DNA of 64,000 nucleotides, from positions 281,001 to 345,000 of the forward strand of contig JACKOP010000004.1 in the NCBI GenBank assembly GCA_024234165.1, in the 5' to 3' direction. The DNA comes from Pseudomonadales bacterium (GTDB taxonomy: Bacteria; Pseudomonadota; Gammaproteobacteria; Pseudomonadales; UBA5518). The notes below the pieces were generated by a model. The model searched no databases. It saw only the letters and a program-made list of their open reading frames with translations, and had not been told where the DNA came from. The translations under genes were made by a program, and so were the position numbers. Below are positions 25,784 through 34,388 of the stretch, piece after piece (positions within the stretch are counted from its first letter, which is position 1; each line of letters starts with the position of its first letter).

Positions 25784-26227
25784 ATGCCGACCATACTGGT
25801 GCTCCACGGGCCCAACCTGAACCTGCTCGGCACGCGCGAGCCACAGACTTACGGTTCGGTGACGCTCGAGCAGATCAACCAGCGTCTTGCCTCGATCGCG
25901 GTGGCCCACGGGCACCACCTGCAGACCATGCAGAGCAACGCCGAACACGAACTGATCGAACGCATCCACGCCGCGCGCTCCGAAGGCATCGGCTGCATCG
26001 TCATCAACCCGGGCGGCTTCACGCACACCAGCGTCGCGCTGCGCGACGCGCTGCTCGCCGTTGCGGTACCGTTCATCGAGGTTCATCTTTCCAACGTGCA
26101 CGCACGCGAACCGTTCCGCCGTCACTCCTACTTTTCCGATGTCGCGGCCGGCGTGATCTGCGGCCTTGGACCACTCGGCTACGAACTCGCGCTGCAGGCC
26201 GCAATCGCACGTATCGACAACAATTGA
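25784..26227 (+). CDS. aroQ: Type II 3-dehydroquinate dehydratase
   Basis: A 147-residue enzyme for step three of the shikimate pathway. It begins MPTILVLHGPNLNLLGTREP, with the catalytic Tyr in QTYG, followed by QSNAEHELIERIHAAR, INPGGFTHTSVALRDAL, IEVHLSNVHAREPFRRHSYF and GLGPLGYELAL. It precedes accB by 20 bases, the conserved aroQ-accB-accC operon. The 209-base gap before it (25575-25783) contains a GC-rich imperfect hairpin near 25580-25605 and no gene. Confidence 0.96.
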   Translation: MPTILVLHGPNLNLLGTREPQTYGSVTLEQINQRLASIAVAHGHHLQTMQSNAEHELIERIHAARSEGIGCIVINPGGFTHTSVALRDALLAVAVPFIEVHLSNVHAREPFRRHSYFSDVAAGVICGLGPLGYELALQAAIARIDNN

Positions 26228-26247
26228 ACAATCACCGGGGACACACC

Positions 26248-26715
26248 ATGGACATCCGCAAGATCAAGACCCTCATCGAACTGCTGGACGGCACCGATAT
26301 CACCGAGATCGAGATCTGCGAGGGGGAAGAGTCGCTGCGCATCAGCCGCGGCCACGCCGCCACGGCGTACCCGGCTGCCACCCTGGTGGCACACGCGGCA
26401 CCGGTCGTCGCCGCAGGACCCGCTGCGAGCGCTGCAGCGCCACCTGCCGCCGCGCCTGCAGCGACCCCTGCGGAACCTTCCGGACACCTGGTGCGTTCGC
26501 CGATGGTCGGCACTTTCTACCGCTCACCCTCGCCCGGTGCGGCCGCATTCGTGGAACCCGGGCAGAGCGTGAAGGCCGGTGACGTGATCTGCATCGTCGA
26601 GGCCATGAAAATGATGAATCACATCGAGGCTGACAAGAGCGGCGTCATCGGGGCAATCCTGGTCGAGGACGGCGAGCCGGTCGAGTTCGATCAGCCACTG
26701 GTGAGCATCGTCTGA
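26248..26715 (+). CDS. accB: Biotin carboxyl carrier protein of acetyl-CoA carboxylase
   Basis: A 155-residue protein that carries biotin between the carboxylase and transferase subunits of acetyl-CoA carboxylase. The N-terminal DIRKIKTLIELLDGTDITEI is typical. An Ala/Pro-rich linker covers about residues 45-75. The C-terminal biotinyl domain has the target Lys in VEAMKMMNHIEADKSG and the thumb-containing PMVGTFYRSPSPGAAAFVEP. It lies between aroQ and accC. Confidence 0.97.
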   Translation: MDIRKIKTLIELLDGTDITEIEICEGEESLRISRGHAATAYPAATLVAHAAPVVAAGPAASAAAPPAAAPAATPAEPSGHLVRSPMVGTFYRSPSPGAAAFVEPGQSVKAGDVICIVEAMKMMNHIEADKSGVIGAILVEDGEPVEFDQPLVSIV

Positions 26716-26749
26716 GACCCGGCAACCATCGCGTACAGGATTGCAGCCC

Positions 26750-28090
26750 ATGCTGAAGAAAGTCGTGATTGCGAACCGCGGCGAGATCGCCCTGCGCATC
26801 CTGCGCGCCTGCCGCGAACTCGGTATCCGCACCGTCGCCGTGCACTCGCAGGTCGACCGTGACCTGATGCATGTACGCCTTGCTGACGAAGCGGTGTGCA
26901 TTGGCCCCAACCCCTCGGCACAGAGCTATCTGAACGTGCCGTCGATCATCAGTGCCGCCGAGATCACCGATGCGGTCGCGATCCACCCCGGCTACGGCTT
27001 TCTTGCCGAGAATGCGAATTTCGCCGAACAGGTGGAAAAAAGCGGTTTCGTCTTCATCGGCCCCACACCCGACGTGATCCGGCTGATGGGTGACAAGGTG
27101 CGTGCGAAGGAGGCGATGAAGGCATCCGGCGTACCCACCGTTCCCGGTTCCGATGGTGCGTTGCCAGAGGACAACGACGAGATTCTTGCGATGGCGCGCG
27201 CAGTCGGCTATCCGGTGATCATCAAGGCGGCGGCGGGCGGCGGCGGGCGCGGCATGCGCGTGGTGCACAGCGAGGCCTCGCTGCTCACCTCGGTGTTCGT
27301 GACCCGCAACGAGGCGCAGGCAGCCTTTGGCGACGGCACGGTCTACCTGGAGAAATACCTCGAGAATCCGCGCCACGTCGAAATCCAGGTGCTGTGTGAC
27401 GGCCAGGGCAACGCGATCCATCTCGGCGACCGTGACTGCTCGCTGCAGCGTCGCCACCAGAAAGTGCTGGAGGAAGCGCCGGCTCCGGGCATCCCGAGTG
27501 CAGTCAAGCGCTCGGTCGCCGAAAGCTGTGTGCGTGCGTGTCGCCAGATCGGCTACCGGGGCGCCGGCACCTTCGAATTCCTGTACGAGAACGGTCAGTT
27601 CTTCTTTATCGAGATGAACACACGCGTGCAGGTCGAGCACCCCGTCACCGAAGCGATCACCGGCATCGACATCGTGCGCGAGCAACTGCTGATCGCCGGC
27701 GGCTACCCGCTGTCTATCCGCCAGGAAGACGTGCTGTTCCGCGGCCACGCGTTCGAATGCCGCATCAACGCCGAGGATCCACAGACCTTCGCACCGTGCC
27801 CCGGCAAGGTGAACCGTTTCCACGCACCGGGCGGCAACGGCGTGCGCGTGGACTCGCACCTCTACAGCGGCTATACGGTGCCACCGAACTACGATTCGCT
27901 GATCGGCAAGGTGATCGCCTGGGCCGACGACCGCGATGCGGCGCTGGCACGCATGCGGGGCGCGCTCGACGAAGTGATCGTCGACGGCATCCGTACCAAT
28001 ATTCCGCTGCACCAGCGTCTGGTGCGCGACGAGGCGTTCCGGCGCGGTGGCGTCAGCATTCACTACCTCGAAAAGAAGCTCCAGACCTGA
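26750..28090 (+). CDS. accC: Acetyl-CoA carboxylase biotin carboxylase subunit
   Basis: A 446-residue ATP-grasp enzyme that carboxylates biotin on AccB, the first committed step of fatty acid synthesis. Motifs: KKVVIANRGEIALRILRACR, AIHPGYGFLAENANFAE, the glycine-rich AAAGGGGRGMRVV, and EMNTRVQVEHPVTE with catalytic Glu and Arg. The ATG at 26750 is preferred over an in-frame TTG 9 bases earlier; agga lies upstream. The gap to accB is 34 bases. Confidence 0.97.
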   Translation: MLKKVVIANRGEIALRILRACRELGIRTVAVHSQVDRDLMHVRLADEAVCIGPNPSAQSYLNVPSIISAAEITDAVAIHPGYGFLAENANFAEQVEKSGFVFIGPTPDVIRLMGDKVRAKEAMKASGVPTVPGSDGALPEDNDEILAMARAVGYPVIIKAAAGGGGRGMRVVHSEASLLTSVFVTRNEAQAAFGDGTVYLEKYLENPRHVEIQVLCDGQGNAIHLGDRDCSLQRRHQKVLEEAPAPGIPSAVKRSVAESCVRACRQIGYRGAGTFEFLYENGQFFFIEMNTRVQVEHPVTEAITGIDIVREQLLIAGGYPLSIRQEDVLFRGHAFECRINAEDPQTFAPCPGKVNRFHAPGGNGVRVDSHLYSGYTVPPNYDSLIGKVIAWADDRDAALARMRGALDEVIVDGIRTNIPLHQRLVRDEAFRRGGVSIHYLEKKLQT

Positions 28091-28097
28091 GAGTGCC

Positions 28098-28994
28098 ATG
28101 GGGTGGCTGCAACTGCGCCTGGTCGCCACCAGAGATCGCGTCGAGCTGCTCGAGGACGCGCTGCTGACCGCCGGCGCGCTTGCGGTCACGCTGGGCGACC
28201 ACCGCGACGCGCCGATTCTCGAACCCGGCGTCGGTGAAACACCGCTGTGGCCCGAAGTCGATCTGACCGCACTGTTCGAGCGGGACACCGACCGGGCACG
28301 GGTGGCGACCGTGCTCGGCGACACCCTCGGCAGCAGTGCACCGGAACTGCGCTGGGAGCACCTGGAAGAGCGGGTCTGGGAGCGCGAATGGCTGCAGCAC
28401 TTCAAGCCGCTGCGCTTCGGTGAGCGCTTCTGGGTCTGCCCCGGCGACATGGCAGCTCCCGACCCCGGCGCGACCGTGCTGCGCCTCGACCCGGGGCTGG
28501 CCTTCGGCACCGGCACCCACCCGAGCACCGCGCTATGCCTGGAGTGGCTCGCCTGCAACCCACCCGCAGGCGCAACCGTGATCGACTACGGCTGTGGCTC
28601 CGGAATCCTCGGTATCGCCGCCCTGCTGCTCGGCGTCGCGCATGTGTATGCAGTCGACATCGACCCGCAGGCGTTGCTCGCCACGCGCGACAACGCCGCG
28701 CGCAACGCGCTCCCGTGCGGATCACTGGACGTAGGCACGCCGCAGATGCTCGATACCGCCGCTCCCGCGGACCTGCTGCTCGCCAACATCCTCGCCGGGC
28801 CACTGATCGAACTTGCACCACGGCTCGCGCGGCTGCTGCGACCCGATGGCACTGCGGTCCTGTCCGGCATACTGCACGAGCAGGCGGCCGAGGTGCTGGC
28901 GGCGTGGGCACCGTGGTGCGCACACATCGCGACGGTGGAGCGCGATACCTGGTGCCGGATCGAACTGCGACGCACATCGAGCGCCGCGCCATGA
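28098..28994 (+). CDS. prmA: Ribosomal protein L11 methyltransferase
   Basis: A 298-residue SAM-dependent enzyme that trimethylates ribosomal protein L11. The N-terminal substrate-recognition domain contains EERVWEREWLQHFKPLRFGE and RFWVCPG. The catalytic domain has LAFGTGTHPSTALCLEWL, VIDYGCGSGILGIAALLLG (SAM motif I) and ADLLLANILAGPLIELAP. It lies 7 bases after accC, and its stop overlaps the next gene by 4 bases (ATGA). Confidence 0.95.
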   Translation: MGWLQLRLVATRDRVELLEDALLTAGALAVTLGDHRDAPILEPGVGETPLWPEVDLTALFERDTDRARVATVLGDTLGSSAPELRWEHLEERVWEREWLQHFKPLRFGERFWVCPGDMAAPDPGATVLRLDPGLAFGTGTHPSTALCLEWLACNPPAGATVIDYGCGSGILGIAALLLGVAHVYAVDIDPQALLATRDNAARNALPCGSLDVGTPQMLDTAAPADLLLANILAGPLIELAPRLARLLRPDGTAVLSGILHEQAAEVLAAWAPWCAHIATVERDTWCRIELRRTSSAAP

Positions 28995-30004
28995 GCGAGG
29001 CGGTCACGCGCTGCCCGGGCTGCCAGACCGCGTTTCGTGTCAACGCGGAGCAGCTCGCGTCGGCCGAGGGGCTGGTGCGCTGCGGCGTCTGTGCGCGGGT
29101 GTTCCGTGCCGATCTGCACCTCGTCGCCAACGAACCCGTGCCTGGCTGGCAGGCCGGTCAGCCCGCCGTGCCCGGAGCTGCGATCGAGGAGATATACATC
29201 CGGGAACTCCTTGGCGAGCATGACCACGCGGAACAGCCCGCACCAATCGTCGTCGGCCACCATGCGCCCGACCCCGGGGAGGGTGTCGCAAAACCTCACG
29301 AGACGTGTGGCGACGCCCCCGCATCGGAGGGCGTGTGCCGCCGGGATGCGACACCCGAACCTGCAGCGGCAGCCGTACCCGAGCCGGCAACCGGATCCGA
29401 CACGCCGATCGGAGCAGAGACGGTAGACGCAACCGACGAACCGGCTGCAGCCGCGGAACCCGCACCCGTTCCGCCATTCACGCCGCCACCGATCGAGATC
29501 GACCAGACGCCGGCGCCGCGACGCGCGCGCAATGCCGCCTGGGGGCTGGGCTGCGCGGTCGCGATGCTCGCGCTCGCGGTGCAGTACGGCTGGCACCAGC
29601 GCACGCGGCTGCTCGAAGACCCGGCAACCCGCCACGGGCTGGAGCGCGCCTGCGCAACGTTCGGCTGTGCGCTGCCTCGCCCGCCCGCACCGCAGGCGAT
29701 CCGCGGCGAGGCACTGCTGGTCCGTCCGGCACCCGATCGGGAAGGCGTGCTGCTGGTCGACGCGCTGCTCAGCAACCATGCCGCGTACGCACAACCCTGG
29801 CCCGGCCTCGCCATCAGTTTCCAGGACCTGCGCGGGCACACGCTGGCCGGGCGCGTGTTTGCCGCCGCCGAGTACCTGCCGGAGCCGCCACGTGTGGACA
29901 TGCCGATCGGACAGGCGGTCGCCGTGCACCTGGAACTGCACGACCCCGGCGAGCGCGCGACCGGCTACCGCATGGAGATCCTGCCGCCGGCGGCGGCGCG
30001 CTGA
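28991..30004 (+). CDS. Zinc-ribbon DUF3426 membrane protein carrying an in-frame repeat
   Basis: A 337-residue protein. The N-terminal MJ0042-type zinc ribbon has TRCPGCQTAF and LVRCGVCARVF (two CxxC pairs). Residues about 55-175 are a disordered Ala/Pro/Glu linker. One membrane helix (WGLGCAVAMLALAVQYGW) follows at about 185-202, then a DUF3426 domain including LLVDALLSNHAAYAQPWPGL and the end GYRMEILPP. Function is unknown; the gene is regularly found between prmA and dusB. Residues about 98-125 (GVAKPHETCGDAPASEGVCR and onward) are encoded by a copy of the dispersed repeat, which keeps the frame and adds two extra cysteines to the linker. Confidence 0.82.
   Translation: MSEAVTRCPGCQTAFRVNAEQLASAEGLVRCGVCARVFRADLHLVANEPVPGWQAGQPAVPGAAIEEIYIRELLGEHDHAEQPAPIVVGHHAPDPGEGVAKPHETCGDAPASEGVCRRDATPEPAAAAVPEPATGSDTPIGAETVDATDEPAAAAEPAPVPPFTPPPIEIDQTPAPRRARNAAWGLGCAVAMLALAVQYGWHQRTRLLEDPATRHGLERACATFGCALPRPPAPQAIRGEALLVRPAPDREGVLLVDALLSNHAAYAQPWPGLAISFQDLRGHTLAGRVFAAAEYLPEPPRVDMPIGQAVAVHLELHDPGERATGYRMEILPPAAAR
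29283..29366 (+). repeat. Dispersed repeat copy C, inside the DUF3426 coding frame
   Basis: An 84-base stretch (28 codons) begins gtgtcgcaaaacctcacgag, continues acgtgtggcgacgcccccgc and then cgcatcggagggcgtgtgcc, and ends gatgcgacacccgaacctgc. It aligns with copy A at 5496-5579 without a frameshift, and both share the cgcatc/gatgcg stem. A length divisible by three and the absence of stops in this frame let the protein read through it. Confidence 0.75.
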
Positions 30005-30104
30005 GCCAGCGTCGACTGCCTGGCCCTTTAATCACCCGCCGCCCGCCGGTATGATTCCGCCCCCCGAGAGGGATTCCCGACTCCACCGTCTCAAGAGGCA
30101 TCAG

Positions 30105-31097
30105 TTGCTGCGCATCGGGCCATTCCGTTTCGACACCCGCGTCGTGCTCGCGCCGATGGTCGGCGTGACGGACACACCGTACCGCGCGCTGTGTGCGCGT
30201 CTGGGTACGCGGCTGGCGATCGCCGAAATGGTCGCGGCGGATGCACGGCTGTGGGATACGCGGCGCACCCGGTTGCGGCTGCAGCAGGCTGGGTCCGAAT
30301 TGCCGTGCTGGGTGCAGATCGCAGGCAACGATGCACACACGATGGCCGCAGGTGCACGCCGCCAGGCCGACCTGGGCGCGCAGATCATCGATATCAACAT
30401 GGGCTGCCCGGCGAAGAAAGTCTGCAGCCGGGCGGCAGGTTCTGCCCTGCTGCGCGACGAGCGGCTGGTCGCAGACATCCTTGCCGCGGTGGTCGCAGCC
30501 GTGCCGGAGGTGCCCGTGACGCTGAAGATGCGTACCGGCTGGAGTCCGGGCGAACGCAACGGTGTGCGCATCGCCCGCATCGCAGAGGACTGTGGCGTGC
30601 GTCTGCTCAGCGTGCACGGACGCACGCGCGCCTGTCGCTTCGAGGGCGCAGCCGAATACGACACGATCCGCGCCATCGTGCAGTCGGTTTCGGTGCCAGT
30701 GATCGCCAACGGCGACATCACGGACACGGCAGGCGCACGCGCGGTGCTCGCACACACCGGCGCCACTGCGGTGATGGTGGGGCGTGCAGCGCAGGGACGC
30801 CCCTGGCTGTGCGGATCGATCGACGCAGCACTCGCCGGACAGCCGGCGAGGTGCACACCGCAAGGTCCGGAACTGGCTGCGATCGTCACCGGTCATATCG
30901 ATGCGCTGCACGCGTTCTACGGCGAGACGGCTGGCGTTCGCATTGCGCGCAAGCACGTCGGCTGGTACCTGCGCTCGTGCGGTGAGGACCGCAGCTTCCT
31001 GCACGAGTTCCACCGCCTGGACGCGGCACGCGCGCAACTCGCTGCGCTACACGAACATTTCGCCGCCATCGGCGACGGCGAAGCGAGGGCAGCATGA
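30105..31097 (+). CDS. dusB: tRNA-dihydrouridine synthase B
   Basis: About 330 residues of an FMN-dependent TIM-barrel enzyme that reduces uridines in the tRNA D-loop. Motifs: RVVLAPMVGVTDTPYR, IIDINMGCPAKKVCSRAAGS (catalytic Cys in MGCPA), TLKMRTGW, LLSVHGRTRACRFEG and VPVIANGDI. I chose the TTG at 30105 because aagagg stands 6 bases upstream and family members start at this point (LRIGPF); an ATG at 30051 would add 18 residues without a clear ribosome site. The stop overlaps fis by 4 bases, the classical dusB-fis operon. Confidence 0.94.
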   Translation: MLRIGPFRFDTRVVLAPMVGVTDTPYRALCARLGTRLAIAEMVAADARLWDTRRTRLRLQQAGSELPCWVQIAGNDAHTMAAGARRQADLGAQIIDINMGCPAKKVCSRAAGSALLRDERLVADILAAVVAAVPEVPVTLKMRTGWSPGERNGVRIARIAEDCGVRLLSVHGRTRACRFEGAAEYDTIRAIVQSVSVPVIANGDITDTAGARAVLAHTGATAVMVGRAAQGRPWLCGSIDAALAGQPARCTPQGPELAAIVTGHIDALHAFYGETAGVRIARKHVGWYLRSCGEDRSFLHEFHRLDAARAQLAALHEHFAAIGDGEARAA

Positions 31098-31399
31098 ACG
31101 GAAGCGAGGACCCTGCGTGCAGGCCATGCGCCGGGGCCGACGAGCCACAGCAGGCGGAGGCAGCGGGCGAGCGGCACTCGCTGCGCTGCTGTGTGCGGAT
31201 CGCGCTGCAGGACTATTTTGCACAGCTCGACGGCCAGATGGTCAGCGGCGTCTACGAGATGGTCCTCGCCGAGGTCGAGGCACCGATGCTCGAAACGGTG
31301 CTCGAATACACGCGCGGCAACCAGACGCTCGCCGCGGAAGTGCTCGGCCTGAACCGCGGCACGCTGCGCAAGAAGCTCAAACGCTACGACATGCTATGA
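31094..31399 (+). CDS. fis: Nucleoid protein Fis
   Basis: A 101-residue DNA-bending regulator. The core YFAQLDGQMVSGVYEMVLAE and the C-terminal helix-turn-helix GNQTLAAEVLGLNRGTLRKK with LKRYDML are standard. The N-terminal about 30 residues are variable. Fis activates rRNA promoters and shapes the nucleoid in fast growth. Its start overlaps the dusB stop (ATGA), so it is co-translated with dusB. Confidence 0.95.
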   Translation: MNGSEDPACRPCAGADEPQQAEAAGERHSLRCCVRIALQDYFAQLDGQMVSGVYEMVLAEVEAPMLETVLEYTRGNQTLAAEVLGLNRGTLRKKLKRYDML

Positions 31400-31457
31400 A
31401 CCGCCGCCACGCACCTCGTGCGCGGCTCCAACCACCAGTGCACACGGACTGCTCTCC

Positions 31458-33035
31458 ATGAACCACCCAGCCGATATCGTCGCGGTCCGCCGCGCCCTGA
31501 TCAGCGTCTCGGACAAGACCGGCGTGGTCGAATTCGCACGCGAACTCGCCACGCTTGGCGTCGAGATCCTTTCGACGGGCGGCACGCAACGGTTGCTGGC
31601 CGATGCCGGCATCCCGGTGCGCGAAGTATCGGACTACACCGGCTTCCCGGAAATGATGGACGGGCGCGTGAAGACACTGCACCCGCGCGTGCACGGCGGC
31701 ATCCTCGGTCGCCGCGGTGAAGACGACGCGGTGATGGCTGCGCACGGAATCGCGCCGATAGACCTCGTGGTGGTGAATCTTTACCCGTTCGAGCAGACGG
31801 TGGCGCGCCCCGATTGCGACCTTGCCACCGCGATCGAGAACATCGACATCGGCGGCCCGACCATGGTGCGCTCGGCGGCCAAGAATCACCGCCACGTGGG
31901 AATCGTCGTCGACACGGCCGATTACCAGCGCGTACTGGCCGAACTGCGTGCGCACGGCGGAACCCTTGCCGCGACGCGGTTCGATCTGGCCGTGAAGGCC
32001 TTCGAGCACACGGCGCGCTACGATGGCGCCATCGCGAACCATCTCGGCGCACTCGATGCAAGCGCTGCGCGCAGCGCCTTCCCGCGCACGTTCAGCCTGC
32101 AATTCAGCAAGGCGCAGCAGATGCGCTACGGCGAGAACCCGCACCAGACGGCTGCGTTCTACGTCGAGCACGAGCGCGGTGAGGCAAGCATCGCGAGCGC
32201 CCGCCAGTTGCAGGGCAAGGAGCTCTCGTACAACAACATCGCCGACACCGACGCGGCGCTCGAGTGCGTGAAGCAGTTCCACGGCGACGCGGCCTGCGTG
32301 ATCGTGAAACATGCGAACCCCTGCGGGGTTGCGCTGGCACCGACGCCGTTGCAGGCGTACGAACTCGCGTGGAACACCGACAGCGAGTCGGCCTTCGGCG
32401 GCATCATCGCGTTCAACCGCGAACTCGACGGCGAGACCGCGGCAGCAATCGTCGAGCGGCAGTTCGTCGAGGTGATCGTTGCGCCAGCGGCAAGCGCAGA
32501 CGCCGTAACGGCAGTGGCTGCGAAGAAGAACGTGCGCCTGCTGGTCTGCGGCGAACTGCCACGGCAAAGCGCACCGCGCCTGGACTACAAGCGCGTCACG
32601 GGCGGCCTGCTGGTGCAGGACGCCGACCTCGCGCTGTACGCCGGGCTGCGCGTCGTGAGCCGCCGTCAACCGACCGAGGCAGAACTGCGCGACCTGCTGT
32701 TCGCATGGCAGGTGGCGAAGTTCGTGAAATCGAACGCCATCGTGTACGCACGCGACAATCGCACGATCGGAGTCGGCGCGGGGCAGATGAGCCGGGTGAA
32801 CTCGGCACGCATCGCGGCGATCAAGGCCGAACAGGCGGGGCTCGCGGTAACCGGTGCGGTGATGGCATCGGACGCCTTCTTCCCGTTTCGCGACGGCATC
32901 GACAACGCAGCGGCGGCAGGCATCCGCGCGGTGATCCAGCCCGGTGGCTCGGTGCGCGACGACGAGGTCATCGCTGCTGCCGACGAGCACGACATGGCGA
33001 TGGTATTCACCGGCATGCGCCACTTCCGCCACTGA
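31458..33035 (+). CDS. purH: Bifunctional AICAR transformylase / IMP cyclohydrolase
   Basis: A 525-residue enzyme for the last two steps of IMP synthesis. The N-terminal MGS-like cyclohydrolase domain has RRALISVSDKTGVVEFAREL, EILSTGGTQRLL and DGRVKTLHPRVHGGIL. The C-terminal transformylase domain has LRYGENPHQ-type MRYGENPHQTA, IVKHANPCGVAL and VMASDAFFPFRDGID. purD follows after 17 bases, the usual purH-purD operon. Confidence 0.97.
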   Translation: MNHPADIVAVRRALISVSDKTGVVEFARELATLGVEILSTGGTQRLLADAGIPVREVSDYTGFPEMMDGRVKTLHPRVHGGILGRRGEDDAVMAAHGIAPIDLVVVNLYPFEQTVARPDCDLATAIENIDIGGPTMVRSAAKNHRHVGIVVDTADYQRVLAELRAHGGTLAATRFDLAVKAFEHTARYDGAIANHLGALDASAARSAFPRTFSLQFSKAQQMRYGENPHQTAAFYVEHERGEASIASARQLQGKELSYNNIADTDAALECVKQFHGDAACVIVKHANPCGVALAPTPLQAYELAWNTDSESAFGGIIAFNRELDGETAAAIVERQFVEVIVAPAASADAVTAVAAKKNVRLLVCGELPRQSAPRLDYKRVTGGLLVQDADLALYAGLRVVSRRQPTEAELRDLLFAWQVAKFVKSNAIVYARDNRTIGVGAGQMSRVNSARIAAIKAEQAGLAVTGAVMASDAFFPFRDGIDNAAAAGIRAVIQPGGSVRDDEVIAAADEHDMAMVFTGMRHFRH

Positions 33036-33052
33036 ACGGAGACGAGCGGAGC

Positions 33053-34345
33053 ATGAACGTTCTGATCATTGGCAGCGGCGGACGCGAGCACGCACTCGCC
33101 TGGAAGGTGGCGCAAAGCTACCGGGTGGACACCGTGTTCGTGGCGCCCGGCAACGGCGGCAGCGCACGCGAGCCCGGCGTGCGCAACGTCGCGATCGACA
33201 TGATGGACTTCGGCGCACTCGAACGCTTTGCGCGCGAAAACACGGTAGGGCTCACGATAGTCGGCCCCGAAGCACCGCTGGTCGCCGGCATCGTCGATCA
33301 TTTCCGCGCTGCCGGCCTGCGCTGCTTCGGCCCGACCCGCGGTGCCGCGCAACTCGAGGGATCGAAGGCGTTCACCAAGGATTTCCTGGCTCGTCACGGC
33401 ATTCCGACGGCGGCATACGCCAGCTTCACGTCGGTGACGGAGGCACAAGCGTATATCCGCGCCCGCGGCGCACCGATCGTCGTGAAGGCCGACGGACTGG
33501 CTGCCGGCAAGGGCGTGATCCTCGCCATGGACGAGGACACCGCGATCGCGGCGGTGCGCGACATGCTGGCCGGCAACGCGTTCGGCGAGGCCGGGCACCG
33601 GGTGGTGATCGAGGAGTTCCTGGTCGGCGAGGAGGCAAGCTTCATCGTGCTCGTCGACGGCGAGAACGTGTTGCCGCTGGCATCCAGCCAGGACCACAAG
33701 GCACGCGACGACGGCGACCGCGGACCGAACACGGGCGGCATGGGCGCGTATTCACCGGCGCCGGTGGTGACCCCGGAAATCCATGCGCGCGTGATGAATG
33801 AAGTGATCCTGCCTACCGTGCGCGGCATGGCACGCGAAGGCAACACCTATACGGGCTTCCTTTACGCCGGCCTGATGATTGCAGCCGACGGCACGCCGAA
33901 GGTGCTGGAATACAACTGCCGCTTCGGTGATCCCGAGACGCAGCCGATCCTGATGCGGCTGCGCTCCGACCTGACTGCACTGTGCGATGCCGCACTCGAC
34001 GGGCAGCTCGACGTCGTCGAGGCCGAATGGGACCCGCGCGCCGCGCTCGGCGTGGTGATGGCCGCCGGCGGCTACCCCGACGCCTACGGCAAAGACGACA
34101 CGATCGAGGGTCTGCCGACGCATGCCGATCCGCTGACACACGTATTCCACGCCGGAACGGCGCTCGCTGCCGATGGCACGGTACGCACCAGCGGTGGGCG
34201 CGTACTGTGCGTGACCGCCCTCGGCGACACGGTTGCCGCCGCACAGGAACGCGCCTATGCGCTGTGCCGGCAGATCCACTGGGACGGCTGTTTCTACCGC
34301 CGCGACATCGGCCACCGTGCGATTGCACGCGAACGCAGCCGCTGA
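33053..34345 (+). CDS. purD: Phosphoribosylamine-glycine ligase
   Basis: A 430-residue ATP-grasp enzyme joining glycine to phosphoribosylamine, step two of purine synthesis. Start MNVLIIGSGGREHALAWKVA; other motifs are VGPEAPLVAGIVDHF, GAPIVVKADGLAAGKGVILA, NTGGMGAYSPAPVV and VLEYNCRFGDPETQPIL. Start at 33053 with an agcgga site. It ends 43 bases before the convergent AAA ATPase gene; the gap holds no clear terminator. Confidence 0.97.
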   Translation: MNVLIIGSGGREHALAWKVAQSYRVDTVFVAPGNGGSAREPGVRNVAIDMMDFGALERFARENTVGLTIVGPEAPLVAGIVDHFRAAGLRCFGPTRGAAQLEGSKAFTKDFLARHGIPTAAYASFTSVTEAQAYIRARGAPIVVKADGLAAGKGVILAMDEDTAIAAVRDMLAGNAFGEAGHRVVIEEFLVGEEASFIVLVDGENVLPLASSQDHKARDDGDRGPNTGGMGAYSPAPVVTPEIHARVMNEVILPTVRGMAREGNTYTGFLYAGLMIAADGTPKVLEYNCRFGDPETQPILMRLRSDLTALCDAALDGQLDVVEAEWDPRAALGVVMAAGGYPDAYGKDDTIEGLPTHADPLTHVFHAGTALAADGTVRTSGGRVLCVTALGDTVAAAQERAYALCRQIHWDGCFYRRDIGHRAIARERSR

Positions 34346-34388
34346 TCCCTGCCCGGGCTGATCATCGGACGCAGCAGACCGGTTCGCC

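Noticed and set aside
26645..28558. Open frame of 637 codons on the minus strand across accC and prmA
   Set aside because: Antisense to two core genes with complete catalytic motifs; no recognisable protein features.
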